From: Nocardioides scoriae
GTDB taxonomy: Bacteria; Actinomycetota; Actinomycetes; Propionibacteriales; Nocardioidaceae
Reading direction: 5' to 3'
DNA length: 64,000 nucleotides
Assembly (NCBI RefSeq): GCF_900104965.1
Contig: NZ_LT629757.1
Location: forward strand, 2,604,001-2,668,000
The notes under the pieces are model-generated. The model saw only the letters and a list, made by a program, of their open reading frames with translations, was not told where the DNA came from and searched no databases. Made by a program: the position numbers and the translations under genes. Below, piece after piece: positions 36,075 to 43,852 of the stretch; position 1 is the stretch's first letter; each line of letters opens with the position of its first letter.

Positions 36075-37331
36075 ATGTCGCCCGCACCCCACCTGTCCAC
36101 CCCGGAGCTGACCTACGTCGAGGACGACACCTTCGACCCCTGGCTGCGCGCCGTCGCGCGCGGCTTCCAGGAGGAGTTCCACGCCGACGAGACCGGCCTC
36201 GACCGGGCGGTGTTCGCCAACGACCGCAGCTTCGGGTTCGCCGTCGACGGCCGCTGGGTGGCGACCTGCGGGGCGCTGAGCCGGGCGCTGGTCGTGCCCG
36301 GCGGGGCGAGCGTGCCGACGGCGGCCGTGACCGTGGTGACCGTGCACGCGCCGTACCGCCGCCGCGGGCTGCTCACCGCGATGATGCGCCACCAGCTCGA
36401 GGACGTCGCCCGCCGCGGGGAGCCGCTGGCGACGCTGTGGGCCTCGGAGTCGCTGATCTACGGCCGCTTCGGCTACGGCCCCGCGGTGACCCGCGCGGTG
36501 CTGTCGGGCCAGACCCGCAAGCTCGACTTCCTGCCCGACGTCCGCACCGCCGGCTCGGTCGACGAGGTCACCCGCGAGGAGTTCCTCGCCCTGGCCGCGC
36601 CGCTGCACGAGCGGCTGCGGTCCTCGCGACCCGGCACCATGGCCCGCACCGGCGAGCGTGGCTGGGACTTCGCGACGTACGACGCGGAGCACGTGCGCGG
36701 CGGGGCCAGCGAGCTGCGCCACGTCGTCCACTACGACGAGGCGGGCCAGGCCGACGGCTTCGCGACGTACCGCTACAAGGAGGAGGACGACGGCGCCGAG
36801 ACCGCCAGCGAGGTCCGCATCGGCGAGCTGTGGGCCGAGGAGCCGACGGCGCACGCGGGGCTGTGGCGCTACCTGCTCGACCTCGACCTGGTGCGCCGCT
36901 TCCGGCTGCGCAGCGGTCCCGTCGACGAGCCGCTGCGCCTGCTCGTCCGCGACGCCCGAGCGGTCGGCACCCAGGTCCTCGACGGCCTCTACGTGCGGGT
37001 GGTGGACGTCGCGGCGGCGCTGCGCGCACGCACGTACGCCGCCCCGCTCGACGTCGTCCTGGGGGTCGACGACCCCCTCCTCCCCGCCAACTCCGGCCGC
37101 TGGCGGCTGACGGCCGCGGGCCAGGGCGCCGCCGCAACGGTCGAGCGCGTGGACACCGAACCCGACGTCTCCCTGGGCGTCCTCGAGCTCGGCACCGTCT
37201 ACCTCGGCGGCACCCGGCTTTCCGAGCTGCACCGCGTCGCCCGCGTCACCGAGCACACCCCCGGCGCCGTCGCCGCCGCCTCCGTCGCCTTCGCCACCGA
37301 CCGGGCGCCCTGGTGCCCGGACTTCTTCTGA
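36075..37331 (+). CDS. GNAT acetyltransferase, Eis family
   Basis: 418 aa, the length of Eis proteins. The N-terminal GNAT domain has VVTVHAPYRRRGLLTAMM for acetyl-CoA binding near residue 95, followed by a second GNAT-like domain and a sterol-carrier-like C-terminal domain. The final CPDFF supplies the C-terminal carboxylate that acts as general base in Eis. Mycobacterial Eis acetylates aminoglycosides at several amines and also host protein; the natural substrate here is unknown. Confidence 0.9.
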   Translation: MSPAPHLSTPELTYVEDDTFDPWLRAVARGFQEEFHADETGLDRAVFANDRSFGFAVDGRWVATCGALSRALVVPGGASVPTAAVTVVTVHAPYRRRGLLTAMMRHQLEDVARRGEPLATLWASESLIYGRFGYGPAVTRAVLSGQTRKLDFLPDVRTAGSVDEVTREEFLALAAPLHERLRSSRPGTMARTGERGWDFATYDAEHVRGGASELRHVVHYDEAGQADGFATYRYKEEDDGAETASEVRIGELWAEEPTAHAGLWRYLLDLDLVRRFRLRSGPVDEPLRLLVRDARAVGTQVLDGLYVRVVDVAAALRARTYAAPLDVVLGVDDPLLPANSGRWRLTAAGQGAAATVERVDTEPDVSLGVLELGTVYLGGTRLSELHRVARVTEHTPGAVAAASVAFATDRAPWCPDFF

Positions 37332-37374
37332 GGGGGGTCGGGGCCGCCGGAGGGGGGCCGTCGGCGGGCGCTCC

Positions 37375-37380
37375 TACGAT
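37375..37380 (+). promoter_or_regulatory. Leaderless-type -10 of aminotransferase
   Basis: TACGAT, 7 nt before ATG 37388. It overlaps the alternative ATG at 37379, which argues against that start. Confidence 0.55.
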
Positions 37381-37387
37381 GGAGCCG

Positions 37388-38593
37388 ATGACCCTCCTCC
37401 CCCGCCTCCAGGTCGCCACCCGAGCCGACGTGCCGCCGTTCCACGTGATGGACCTGCTCGCGGCCGCCCAGCGCCGTCAGCTGTCGCACGGCGACCTGGT
37501 CAACTGCGTCGCCGGGCAGCCCTCGACGGGGGCGCCGCGGGCCGTGCGCGAGGAGGCCAAGCGGCTGCTCGACCAGGACGTGCTCGGCTACACCGTCTCG
37601 ACCGGCATCCCCAACCTGCGCCAGGCCGTCGCCGACCACCACCGGCGCACGAGCGGCATCGAGGTCGACCTCGACGACGTCATCCTCACGACCGGCTCCT
37701 CCGGCGGCTTCCTGCTGGCCTTCCTGGCCTCCTTCGAGCCCGGCGACCGCGTCGTGATGGCCCGGCCCGGCTACGCCTGCTACCGCAACGTCCTGGCCGC
37801 GCTCGGCTGCGAGGTGGTCGAGGTCGACTGCGGCCTCGAGACCCGCTTCCAGCCGACGGTCGAGCTGCTCGACGCGGTCGAGGGGCCGATCGCGGGGCTC
37901 GTGATCGCCTCGCCGGCCAACCCGACCGGCACGATGGTGGCGCCCGACGAGCTGGCCGGGATCGCCGCGTGGTGCGAGGCCCGCGGCGTACGCCTGGTGA
38001 GCGACGAGATCTACCACGGCATCACCTACGGCGACCCGGCCGATCCGGCCACCGTCGCGACCAGCTCCGCGTGGGAGACCTCGCGCACGGGCGTGGTCTT
38101 CGGGTCGTTCAGCAAGTACTTCTCGATGACCGGCTGGCGCCTGGGCTGGATGCTGGTGCCCGAGGACCTGCGCCGGCCCGTCGAGGTGCTGACCGGCAAC
38201 TTCACGATCTGCCCGCCGGCGCTGAGCCAGCACGCCGCGCTGGCCGCCTTCACCCCCGAGTCGTACGCCGAGCTCGACGGCCACGTCGCGCGCTACGCCG
38301 CCAACCGCCGGCTGCTCCTCGACCGGCTGCCGGCCCTCGGCATCGACCGGCTGGCGCCCGCGGACGGCGCGTTCTACGTGTACGCCGACATCGGCCACCT
38401 CCTCGAGCGCGACGGCGACTCCTACGCCTGGTGCCTGCGGCTGCTCGCCGAGACCGGTGTGGCCACCGCCCCGGGCCGCGACTTCGACACCCGGCGCGGC
38501 GACGAGTTCGTCCGGCTCTCCTTCGCGGGCGGCACCGCCGAGATCGCCGAGGGCCTCGACCGGCTCGCGGCCTGGCTGCCGACCTCGGCCTGA
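37388..38593 (+). CDS. Class I/II PLP-dependent aminotransferase
   Basis: 401 aa. The conserved GYTVSTGIPNLRQAVA start region, ASPANPTGTMV, SDEIYHGITY and the PLP lysine in FGSFSKYFSMTGWRLGW (near residue 240), with a late Arg (VRLSFAGG) that binds the substrate carboxylate. Fold type I, aspartate-aminotransferase superfamily. The substrate cannot be told from sequence alone. A 20-bp palindrome follows the stop. Confidence 0.92.
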   Translation: MTLLPRLQVATRADVPPFHVMDLLAAAQRRQLSHGDLVNCVAGQPSTGAPRAVREEAKRLLDQDVLGYTVSTGIPNLRQAVADHHRRTSGIEVDLDDVILTTGSSGGFLLAFLASFEPGDRVVMARPGYACYRNVLAALGCEVVEVDCGLETRFQPTVELLDAVEGPIAGLVIASPANPTGTMVAPDELAGIAAWCEARGVRLVSDEIYHGITYGDPADPATVATSSAWETSRTGVVFGSFSKYFSMTGWRLGWMLVPEDLRRPVEVLTGNFTICPPALSQHAALAAFTPESYAELDGHVARYAANRRLLLDRLPALGIDRLAPADGAFYVYADIGHLLERDGDSYAWCLRLLAETGVATAPGRDFDTRRGDEFVRLSFAGGTAEIAEGLDRLAAWLPTSA

Positions 38594-38600
38594 GCCCGCG

Positions 38601-38620
38601 TGCTCAGCCCGGGCTGAGCA
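38601..38620. terminator. Palindromic terminator after aminotransferase
   Basis: TGCTCAGCCCGGGCTGAGCA, a perfect 20-bp palindrome, 8 nt after the stop codon. Confidence 0.58.
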
Positions 38621-38704
38621 GCGCGACGCTGTCCGGGGCGGCCGGGCGTTCCTAGCGTGGATCCACCGGGCCGGACCGCGGCCCGCCACCTCCTGGAGAC
38701 CACC

Positions 38705-39313
38705 ATGCCCGCGATCGCCGCTCGTCACCTCTCCCGCGCCCTGGCCGCCACCGTCGCTGCCGCCGCCTGCACCACGCTGCTCACCGCCCCCGCGCTGGCC
38801 CAGACCCGCACGCTGCACGACGCGACCGGCGACGTGGTCTCGGGCCCCGAGGAGGTCGACCTCCCGACCACGCCGGAGCCGGACCGCACGGCCGGCGACG
38901 TGACCAGCATCCGTGTCGAGCACCGGCGCCACGTCGTACGCCTGGTGATGCGCGAGGCCGAGGTGCCGGAGGTGACCGGTGACGCGATGGCGGTGCACGT
39001 CCTGAGCCTGCGCACCGACGAGGGCAAGCGCGCCGAGCTCGACCTCGTCACCTCGGCCGATCGCCCGCAGGGGCAGCGGGTGTGGAGCTTCGGCGAGCGC
39101 ACCAGCTGCCGCGGGCTGCGGACCACCGTGTCGTACGCCGACGACGAGGTCCGCGTGACCATCCCCCGTCGCTGCCTCTCGGCGCCGCGCTGGGTGAAGG
39201 TCGGCGGTGGCGCCGGCGTGCTGGACGGCGACCGCCTGTTCGCCGACGACGCGCAGCTCGACGGCGAGGTCCGCCAGGACGTCGTGCTGGGCCCGAAGGT
39301 GCGCCGGGGCTGA
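38705..39313 (+). CDS. Secreted protein, paralogue A
   Basis: 202 aa. A Sec signal peptide (residues 1-30, ending PALAQT) is followed by a beta-rich domain: DATGDVVSG, VTSIRVEHRRHVVRLVMREAEV, LRTDEGKRAELDLV, two Cys (TSCRGL and RRCLSAP), and the end GPKVRRG. GGAG precedes the ATG. It shares architecture and end motif with the secreted gene at 39621, so the two are paralogues. Function unknown; the DATGD opening recalls calcium-binding-like surface domains, but no binding site can be claimed. Confidence 0.82.
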   Translation: MPAIAARHLSRALAATVAAAACTTLLTAPALAQTRTLHDATGDVVSGPEEVDLPTTPEPDRTAGDVTSIRVEHRRHVVRLVMREAEVPEVTGDAMAVHVLSLRTDEGKRAELDLVTSADRPQGQRVWSFGERTSCRGLRTTVSYADDEVRVTIPRRCLSAPRWVKVGGGAGVLDGDRLFADDAQLDGEVRQDVVLGPKVRRG

Positions 39314-39338
39314 GGGCTGCGGTGGGGGTGCGGCGGTG

Positions 39339-39402
39339 GAGGTGGCGCCCGGGGAGGTCGGTAGTCCGCGAGGTGGCGCCCGGGGGAGGTCGGTAGTCCG
39401 CG
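39339..39402 (+). repeat. 32/33-bp direct tandem repeat
   Basis: GAGGTGGCGCCCGGGGAGGT followed by CGGTAGTCCGCG at 39339-39370 is repeated at 39370-39402 with one extra G. The end of copy 2 merges into the left arm of a 21-bp inverted repeat. Confidence 0.85.
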
Positions 39403-39454
39403 ACGTTCGGCAGGGACGAACCGGACAGTGGGATGCCGAACGTCGCGGACTACC
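39392..39454. repeat. 21-bp perfect inverted repeat
   Basis: Left arm 39392-39412 (GGTAGTCCGCGACGTTCGGC plus A) and right arm 39434-39454 are perfect complements, with a 21-nt spacer. It is far longer than needed for termination and sits between paralogous secreted genes. Confidence 0.9.
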
Positions 39455-39461
39455 CGGCCTC

Positions 39462-39495
39462 GGGCAGTTTCCCCGGCCGACCGGGTAAACTGCCC
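39462..39495. repeat. Second long hairpin in the same spacer
   Basis: GGGCAGTTT and AAACTGCCC arms, extended inward by CCCGG-CCGA-CCGGG with one mismatch. It follows directly on the inverted repeat. The 307-bp spacer 39314-39620 contains no gene. Confidence 0.8.
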
Positions 39496-39620
39496 CGCCC
39501 GGACAAGTCCGACTTGCTGGGCCAGAACCGGCTAGACCACCTCACAATTCGCCGTACGCCGACCCCGGGGGCGTCCTAGCGTCGCGTCGTCCCACCCGTC
39601 CTGTGCTCTCGGGAGCTGCT

Positions 39621-40232
39621 GTGCCCCTGTCGCGTCGCCGTGCCGCGCGTCCTGTCCTGCTCGTCCTCGCGCCGCTGCTGGCCGCGGCGACCCTGCTCGG
39701 CCCGACCGCTGCCGAGGCGGCCAGCCACACCGGGGCCGACGCCGCCTCGGACGTGGTGGTGAGCACGGGCGCCAAGCCGGGCAAGGTCGACGCCGACCAC
39801 CGCAACGGTGACGTGCTCTCGGCCACGGTGGTCCACGGCCCCAAGGCGGTCACGCTCTCCCTCGGCTTCGCCAAGCTGGTGCGGACGGGGGCGTGGCAGC
39901 GCCACTTCTTCCGCCTGGTGACCGACGAGGGCGTGCGCCGCGAGCTCGTCGTCGACGCCGCACCGGGCCGCTGGTCCGGCCGGGCGACCCTGACCGGGCT
40001 CGACCAGCACCTCGAGGCGTGCGACGTCCGACCCACCATCACCTATGCCGCCGACAGCACCGCGCGGGTCCGCGTCGTGCTCCCGCGGGTCTGTCTGAGC
40101 GGCCCGTCGTGGGTCCGCGTCTCGGCCGGGACGGTCACCGCGTCGGGCAGCTCGGTGCACGCCGACGACGCCCGCACCCAGGGCAAGCTGTACGACGCCC
40201 CGGTGTTCGGACCGAAGGTCGCCCGCGGCTGA
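39621..40232 (+). CDS. Secreted protein, paralogue B
   Basis: 203 aa from GTG 39621 (GGGAG 7 nt upstream; a GTG 18 nt earlier is less likely). Signal peptide ends near AEAASHTG. The mature part parallels paralogue A: DADHRNGDVLSATVVHGPKAVTLSLGF, FRLVTDEGVRRELVV, Cys in EACDVRP and PRVCLSGPSWV, end GPKVARG. Same length, same two Cys, same end. Probably exported and disulfide-bonded; function unknown. Confidence 0.82.
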   Translation: MPLSRRRAARPVLLVLAPLLAAATLLGPTAAEAASHTGADAASDVVVSTGAKPGKVDADHRNGDVLSATVVHGPKAVTLSLGFAKLVRTGAWQRHFFRLVTDEGVRRELVVDAAPGRWSGRATLTGLDQHLEACDVRPTITYAADSTARVRVVLPRVCLSGPSWVRVSAGTVTASGSSVHADDARTQGKLYDAPVFGPKVARG

Positions 40233-40277
40233 TCGGGACGTCCCCGGCCCCGGGCCCCGTGGACTCCGACGACGATG

Positions 40278-40293
40278 TGTGACTACGGTCACA
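40278..40293. promoter_or_regulatory. CRP/GlxR-like operator
   Basis: TGTGACTACGGTCACA matches TGTGA-N6-TCACA exactly. It is the core of a longer palindrome ATGTGTGAC-TACG-GTCACACAT (40275-40296). It overlaps a possible -10 TACGGT (40284-40289) and lies 28 bp before the PhoX-family ATG, so binding would probably repress (inference). Confidence 0.65.
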
Positions 40294-40321
40294 CATCCGC
40301 CCCGACTCGGAGGAGCCCACC

Positions 40322-41752
40322 ATGACCCAGCACGACACCAGCCCGACCGACCTGGAGGACCACCTCCGCCGCAGCTCGCAGGCGCTGACCCGACGCAGCC
40401 TGCTGCTCGGCACCGGCGCCGCCGGGCTCGCGATCGGCCTGGCCGGCCGCTCCGACGCGCTCTACACCTCGATGCCCGAGGCCGGCCGGCGCGGGCCGCG
40501 CCGCGGCTACGGACCGCTGGTGCGCGACCCCCGCGGCATCCTCGACCTGCCGCGCGGGTTCTCCTACCGGATCCTCTCGCGCGAGGGGCAGCCGATGCGC
40601 TCCGGCGGCGGCCTGGTCCCCAGCAACCACGACGGCATGGGCAGCTTCAAGACGGCCCGTGGCGGCTTTCGGCTGGTGCGCAACCACGAGGTCTACCCCG
40701 ACGCCGAGCACTTCGTGCCGACCGAGGGGCTCGCCACGACGTACGACCCCGGCGCCGGCGGTGGCACCACCAACCTGCTGCTCAGCTCGAGCCTGAAGGT
40801 GCGCGCCGAGTACGTCAGCCTCGGCGGCACGGCCATCAACTGCTCGGGCGGCATCACCCCGTGGGGCACCTGGCTGACCTGCGAGGAGACCGAGGACAAG
40901 GCCGGCGTGGGCAACTACGAGAAGGACCACGGCTGGATCTTCGAGGTCGACCCCTACGACAACACCCGCAACGCCGACCCGTTCCCGCTCAAGGACATGG
41001 GTCGGTTCATGCACGAGGCGGTGGCCATCGACCCCGGCACCGGCATCGCCTACGAGACCGAGGACGCCTTCTCCGGCGCCCCGCTCGGCAGCTACTACCG
41101 CTTCGTGCCCAACAAGCCCGGCGGCGGCTACGGCTCGCTGCGGGCCGGCGGCAACCTGCAGGCGCTGCACGTCCCGGGGCTGGAGGACCTCAGCACGGTG
41201 CGCGAGGCCGGCACGACGTTCCGCGACATCGAGTGGCTCGACGTGCCCGACCCGACGGCGGCGCAGACCCCCACCCGCGCCCAGGACTACCCCAAGCCGA
41301 TCACCCGCGGCCAGAAGCTCGAGGGCGCCTGGTGGGGCCGGTCGGACCACTCGTCGTACTTCGTCTCCTCGTTCGCGCGACCCAAGGACGGCTCGCAGCG
41401 CAGCCACGACGGGCAGGTGTGGCGCTACGACCCGCGGCGCAACACCCTGACGCTGGAGCTGATCTTCCTCGGAGACGACTCCGACGACCGCTACGAGTGC
41501 CCCGACAACATCTGCGTCTCGCCGTACGGCGGGCTGATGATCTGCGAGGACTCCTCGGGCGAGAACTACCTGCTCGGCACGACCGCCGGAGGCGACCCGT
41601 TCGTCTTCGCGCGCAACCGCCAGCAGATCGGCGGAGGCAACACCGGTGAGCTGTCCGGGGTGTCGTTCTCGCCGGGTGGCCGGGTGATGTTCTTCAACGT
41701 CTACGACCCCGGCACGACGTTCGCCGTGACGGGGCCGTGGAAGCGGCGCTGA
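40322..41752 (+). CDS. PhoX-family (DUF839) Tat-exported protein
   Basis: 476 aa. The twin-arginine leader TRRSLLLGTGAAGLAIGLAG lies near residues 23-42. The body is a beta-propeller of the PhoX/DUF839 type with NHEVYP, GGTAINCSGGITPWGTWLTCEE (Cys and Glu of the metal site) and CPDNICVSPYGGLMICEDS. PhoX enzymes are Ca/Fe-dependent alkaline phosphatases of the periplasm; actinobacterial members may differ in substrate. GGAGGAG precedes the ATG. Possible cAMP-type control by the site upstream. Confidence 0.87.
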   Translation: MTQHDTSPTDLEDHLRRSSQALTRRSLLLGTGAAGLAIGLAGRSDALYTSMPEAGRRGPRRGYGPLVRDPRGILDLPRGFSYRILSREGQPMRSGGGLVPSNHDGMGSFKTARGGFRLVRNHEVYPDAEHFVPTEGLATTYDPGAGGGTTNLLLSSSLKVRAEYVSLGGTAINCSGGITPWGTWLTCEETEDKAGVGNYEKDHGWIFEVDPYDNTRNADPFPLKDMGRFMHEAVAIDPGTGIAYETEDAFSGAPLGSYYRFVPNKPGGGYGSLRAGGNLQALHVPGLEDLSTVREAGTTFRDIEWLDVPDPTAAQTPTRAQDYPKPITRGQKLEGAWWGRSDHSSYFVSSFARPKDGSQRSHDGQVWRYDPRRNTLTLELIFLGDDSDDRYECPDNICVSPYGGLMICEDSSGENYLLGTTAGGDPFVFARNRQQIGGGNTGELSGVSFSPGGRVMFFNVYDPGTTFAVTGPWKRR

Positions 41753-41769
41753 GGCTCAGCCCCTGACGC

Positions 41770-42525
41770 TCATCCCCGGGGGCGCGCGAGGAAGGCGGCC
41801 ATCGCCTCGCGCGCCCCGTCGGAGGCGAACAGCCGCGAGCTGAGGCTGGCCATCTCCTCGGCGCGGGCGTCGATGTGGGCCACCAGGTCGCGCGCGAGCA
41901 GCGCCTTGGTCTCGCGCAGCCCCTGCGGGTGGGCCTGGCGCAGGCCCTCGCAGGCCTCCTCGACGGCGGCGTCGAGCTGCTCCGGCGGCACCGACCGGGT
42001 GACCAGGCCCATCGTCGCCGCCTCGTCGGCCCCGAAGGTGCGCCCGGTGAGGAAGGTGTCAGCCGCTGCCCGGCTGGTCAGCCGCGGCAGCACCGTCAGC
42101 GAGATCACCGCGGGGGCCAGCCCCAGCCGGCTCTCGGTGAAGGCGAAGGTCACGTCGTCGCTGCACAGCACCACGTCGCTGGCGGCCACGATGCCCAGCC
42201 CACCCGCCCGCACCGGCCCCGCGAGCCGGGTGACGACGGGCTTGGGGTGGGTCACCAGACGGCGCTGCAGGGCGACCAGGGCCCGCGCCCCCTCGTCCAT
42301 GCCGCCCGCGCCGGCCTCCTTGAGGTCGGCCCCGCTGCAGAACACCCGGTCCGCCGAGCGGACGACCACCACCCGCGCCTCCTCGTCGGCCGCCGCCCGG
42401 TCGAGGCCGTCGAACAGCTGCGTCACGAGCGCCGCCGAGAGGGCGTTGCGGTTGTGCGGCGAGTCGAGCGTCAGGGTCGCGACGGCGTCGCGGACGTCGT
42501 ACCTCACCAGGGTGGCGTCGGTCAT
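41770..42525 (-). CDS. Enoyl-CoA hydratase/isomerase family protein
   Basis: 251 aa. The crotonase fold motifs are FCSGADLKEAG (oxyanion hole 1), PVRAGGLGIVAASD (oxyanion hole 2) and FTESRLGLAPAV with the catalytic-region Glu. It should hydrate a 2-enoyl-CoA or act on a related acyl-CoA. CCGGAGG precedes the ATG. It is the last gene of the leftward Atu/Liu-like set, but is separated from the preceding gene by 166 bp with a long inverted repeat, so it may have its own promoter. Confidence 0.9.
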   Translation of the reverse strand: MTDATLVRYDVRDAVATLTLDSPHNRNALSAALVTQLFDGLDRAAADEEARVVVVRSADRVFCSGADLKEAGAGGMDEGARALVALQRRLVTHPKPVVTRLAGPVRAGGLGIVAASDVVLCSDDVTFAFTESRLGLAPAVISLTVLPRLTSRAAADTFLTGRTFGADEAATMGLVTRSVPPEQLDAAVEEACEGLRQAHPQGLRETKALLARDLVAHIDARAEEMASLSSRLFASDGAREAMAAFLARPRG

Positions 42526-42572
42526 GCGGTCCTCCGGGGGCGAGCGTGTCGGGGCGGGGCGGGGCGGGTCGG

Positions 42573-42650
42573 CGCATGTAACGCTCCGTTACCAGCGGCG
42601 TACACCCGTCGTGGCGGTCACTCGGTGACAGCAACGGAGCGTTACATGCG
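42573..42650. repeat. 18-bp perfect inverted repeat with operator-like arms
   Basis: Left arm 42573-42590 and right arm 42633-42650 are perfectly complementary (CGCATGTAACGCTCCGTT / AACGGAGCGTTACATGCG). The left arm continues as GTAACG-CTC-CGTTAC, itself a palindrome of 6-bp halves with a 3-bp centre; the right arm has the near-copy AACG-GAG-CGTT. It lies between the acyl-CoA dehydrogenase stop and the enoyl-CoA hydratase start. It resembles a double TetR-type operator; a terminator role is also possible. Confidence 0.75.
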
Positions 42651-42691
42651 GTGCGGTGCGGCGCCGTGCGGCGCCGGGCTGGGCGCCGGCC

Positions 42692-43852
42692 TCAGTACGA
42701 CTTCGGGAGGCCGAGGGAGTGCATGCCGACGAAGTTGAGGATCATCTCGCGGCTGACGGGGGCGATCCGGCCGGCGCGGGCGGCGACGAGGAGGCCGGCG
42801 ACGCCGTACTCCTGGGTGATGCCGTTGCCGCCGTGGGACTGCACGGCGCGGTCGGCGGCGTCGCAGGCGGCCTCGGCGGCGGCGTACTTGGCCATGTTGG
42901 CGGCCTCGCCCGCACCCGCGTCGTCGCCGGAGTCGTAGAGGGCCGCGGCCTTCTGCGTCATCAGGCGGGCCAGCTCGATCTCGATCTTCGACTGGGCCAG
43001 CGGGTGCGCAATGCCCTGGTGGGCGCCGATGGGGGTGCCCCACACCTCCCGCTCCTTGACGTACGCCGCGGCCTTGTCGAGGGCGAACCGGGCCAGGCCG
43101 GTCGAGAACGACGCCGCCATGATGCGCTCGGGGTTGAGCCCGGCGAACAGCTGCACCAGGCCGCCGTCCTCGTCGCCCACCACCGCGTCGGCGGGCAGCC
43201 GGACGTCGTCGATGAAGACCTGGAACTGCTTCTCGGGGCTGACGATCTCCATCGGGATCGGGTGGGCCTCGAAGCCGGGGGCGTCGGTGGGGACGACGAA
43301 GAGCACCGGCTTGACCCGGCCGGTGCGGTCGTCGCCGACCCGAGCGACCACCAGCACGTGGTCGGCCTCGTCGACGCCCGAGATCCACACCTTGCGGCCG
43401 TTGAGCACCCACTCGTCGCCGTCGCGGCGCCCGGTGGTCGTGATGTTGTGGGTGTTGGTGCCGGCGTCGGGCTCGGTGATGGCGAAGGCCATCGTCGCGG
43501 TGCCGTCGCAGATCCCGGGCAGCCAGCGCTGCTTCTGCTCCTCGGTGCCGAACCGCTCGATGACGGTGCCGCAGATGGCCGGGCTGACCACCATCATCAG
43601 CAGCGGGCAGCCCTGGGCGGCCAGCTCCTCGCAGACGGCCGCGACGTCGCCGATGCCACCGCCGCCGCCGCCGTACGCCTCGGAGATGTTGGCCCCGAGG
43701 AAGCCGGCCTTGCCGATGGCCAGCCACAGGTCGGTGGTCTTCTCGCCCTCGCGGGCGCAGCGGGTGAAGTACTCCCGGCCGTACGTCGAGGCCAGCTTCG
43801 CGACCTCCCGGCGCAGCGCCAGTCGCTCCTCGGACTCCGTGAAGGTGCTCAT
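42692..43852 (-). CDS. Acyl-CoA dehydrogenase (AtuD-like), second copy
   Basis: 386 aa. FAD-binding FAITEPDAGTNTHNI and KVWISG, the C-terminal QSHGGNGITQEYG, and the start LALRREVAKLASTYGREYF. It oxidises an acyl-CoA to the 2-enoyl-CoA and passes electrons to ETF. The ATG overlaps the carboxylase alpha stop by 4 bp. Two different dehydrogenases in one operon suggest two oxidation steps on one branched substrate (inference). Confidence 0.92.
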   Translation of the reverse strand: MSTFTESEERLALRREVAKLASTYGREYFTRCAREGEKTTDLWLAIGKAGFLGANISEAYGGGGGGIGDVAAVCEELAAQGCPLLMMVVSPAICGTVIERFGTEEQKQRWLPGICDGTATMAFAITEPDAGTNTHNITTTGRRDGDEWVLNGRKVWISGVDEADHVLVVARVGDDRTGRVKPVLFVVPTDAPGFEAHPIPMEIVSPEKQFQVFIDDVRLPADAVVGDEDGGLVQLFAGLNPERIMAASFSTGLARFALDKAAAYVKEREVWGTPIGAHQGIAHPLAQSKIEIELARLMTQKAAALYDSGDDAGAGEAANMAKYAAAEAACDAADRAVQSHGGNGITQEYGVAGLLVAARAGRIAPVSREMILNFVGMHSLGLPKSY

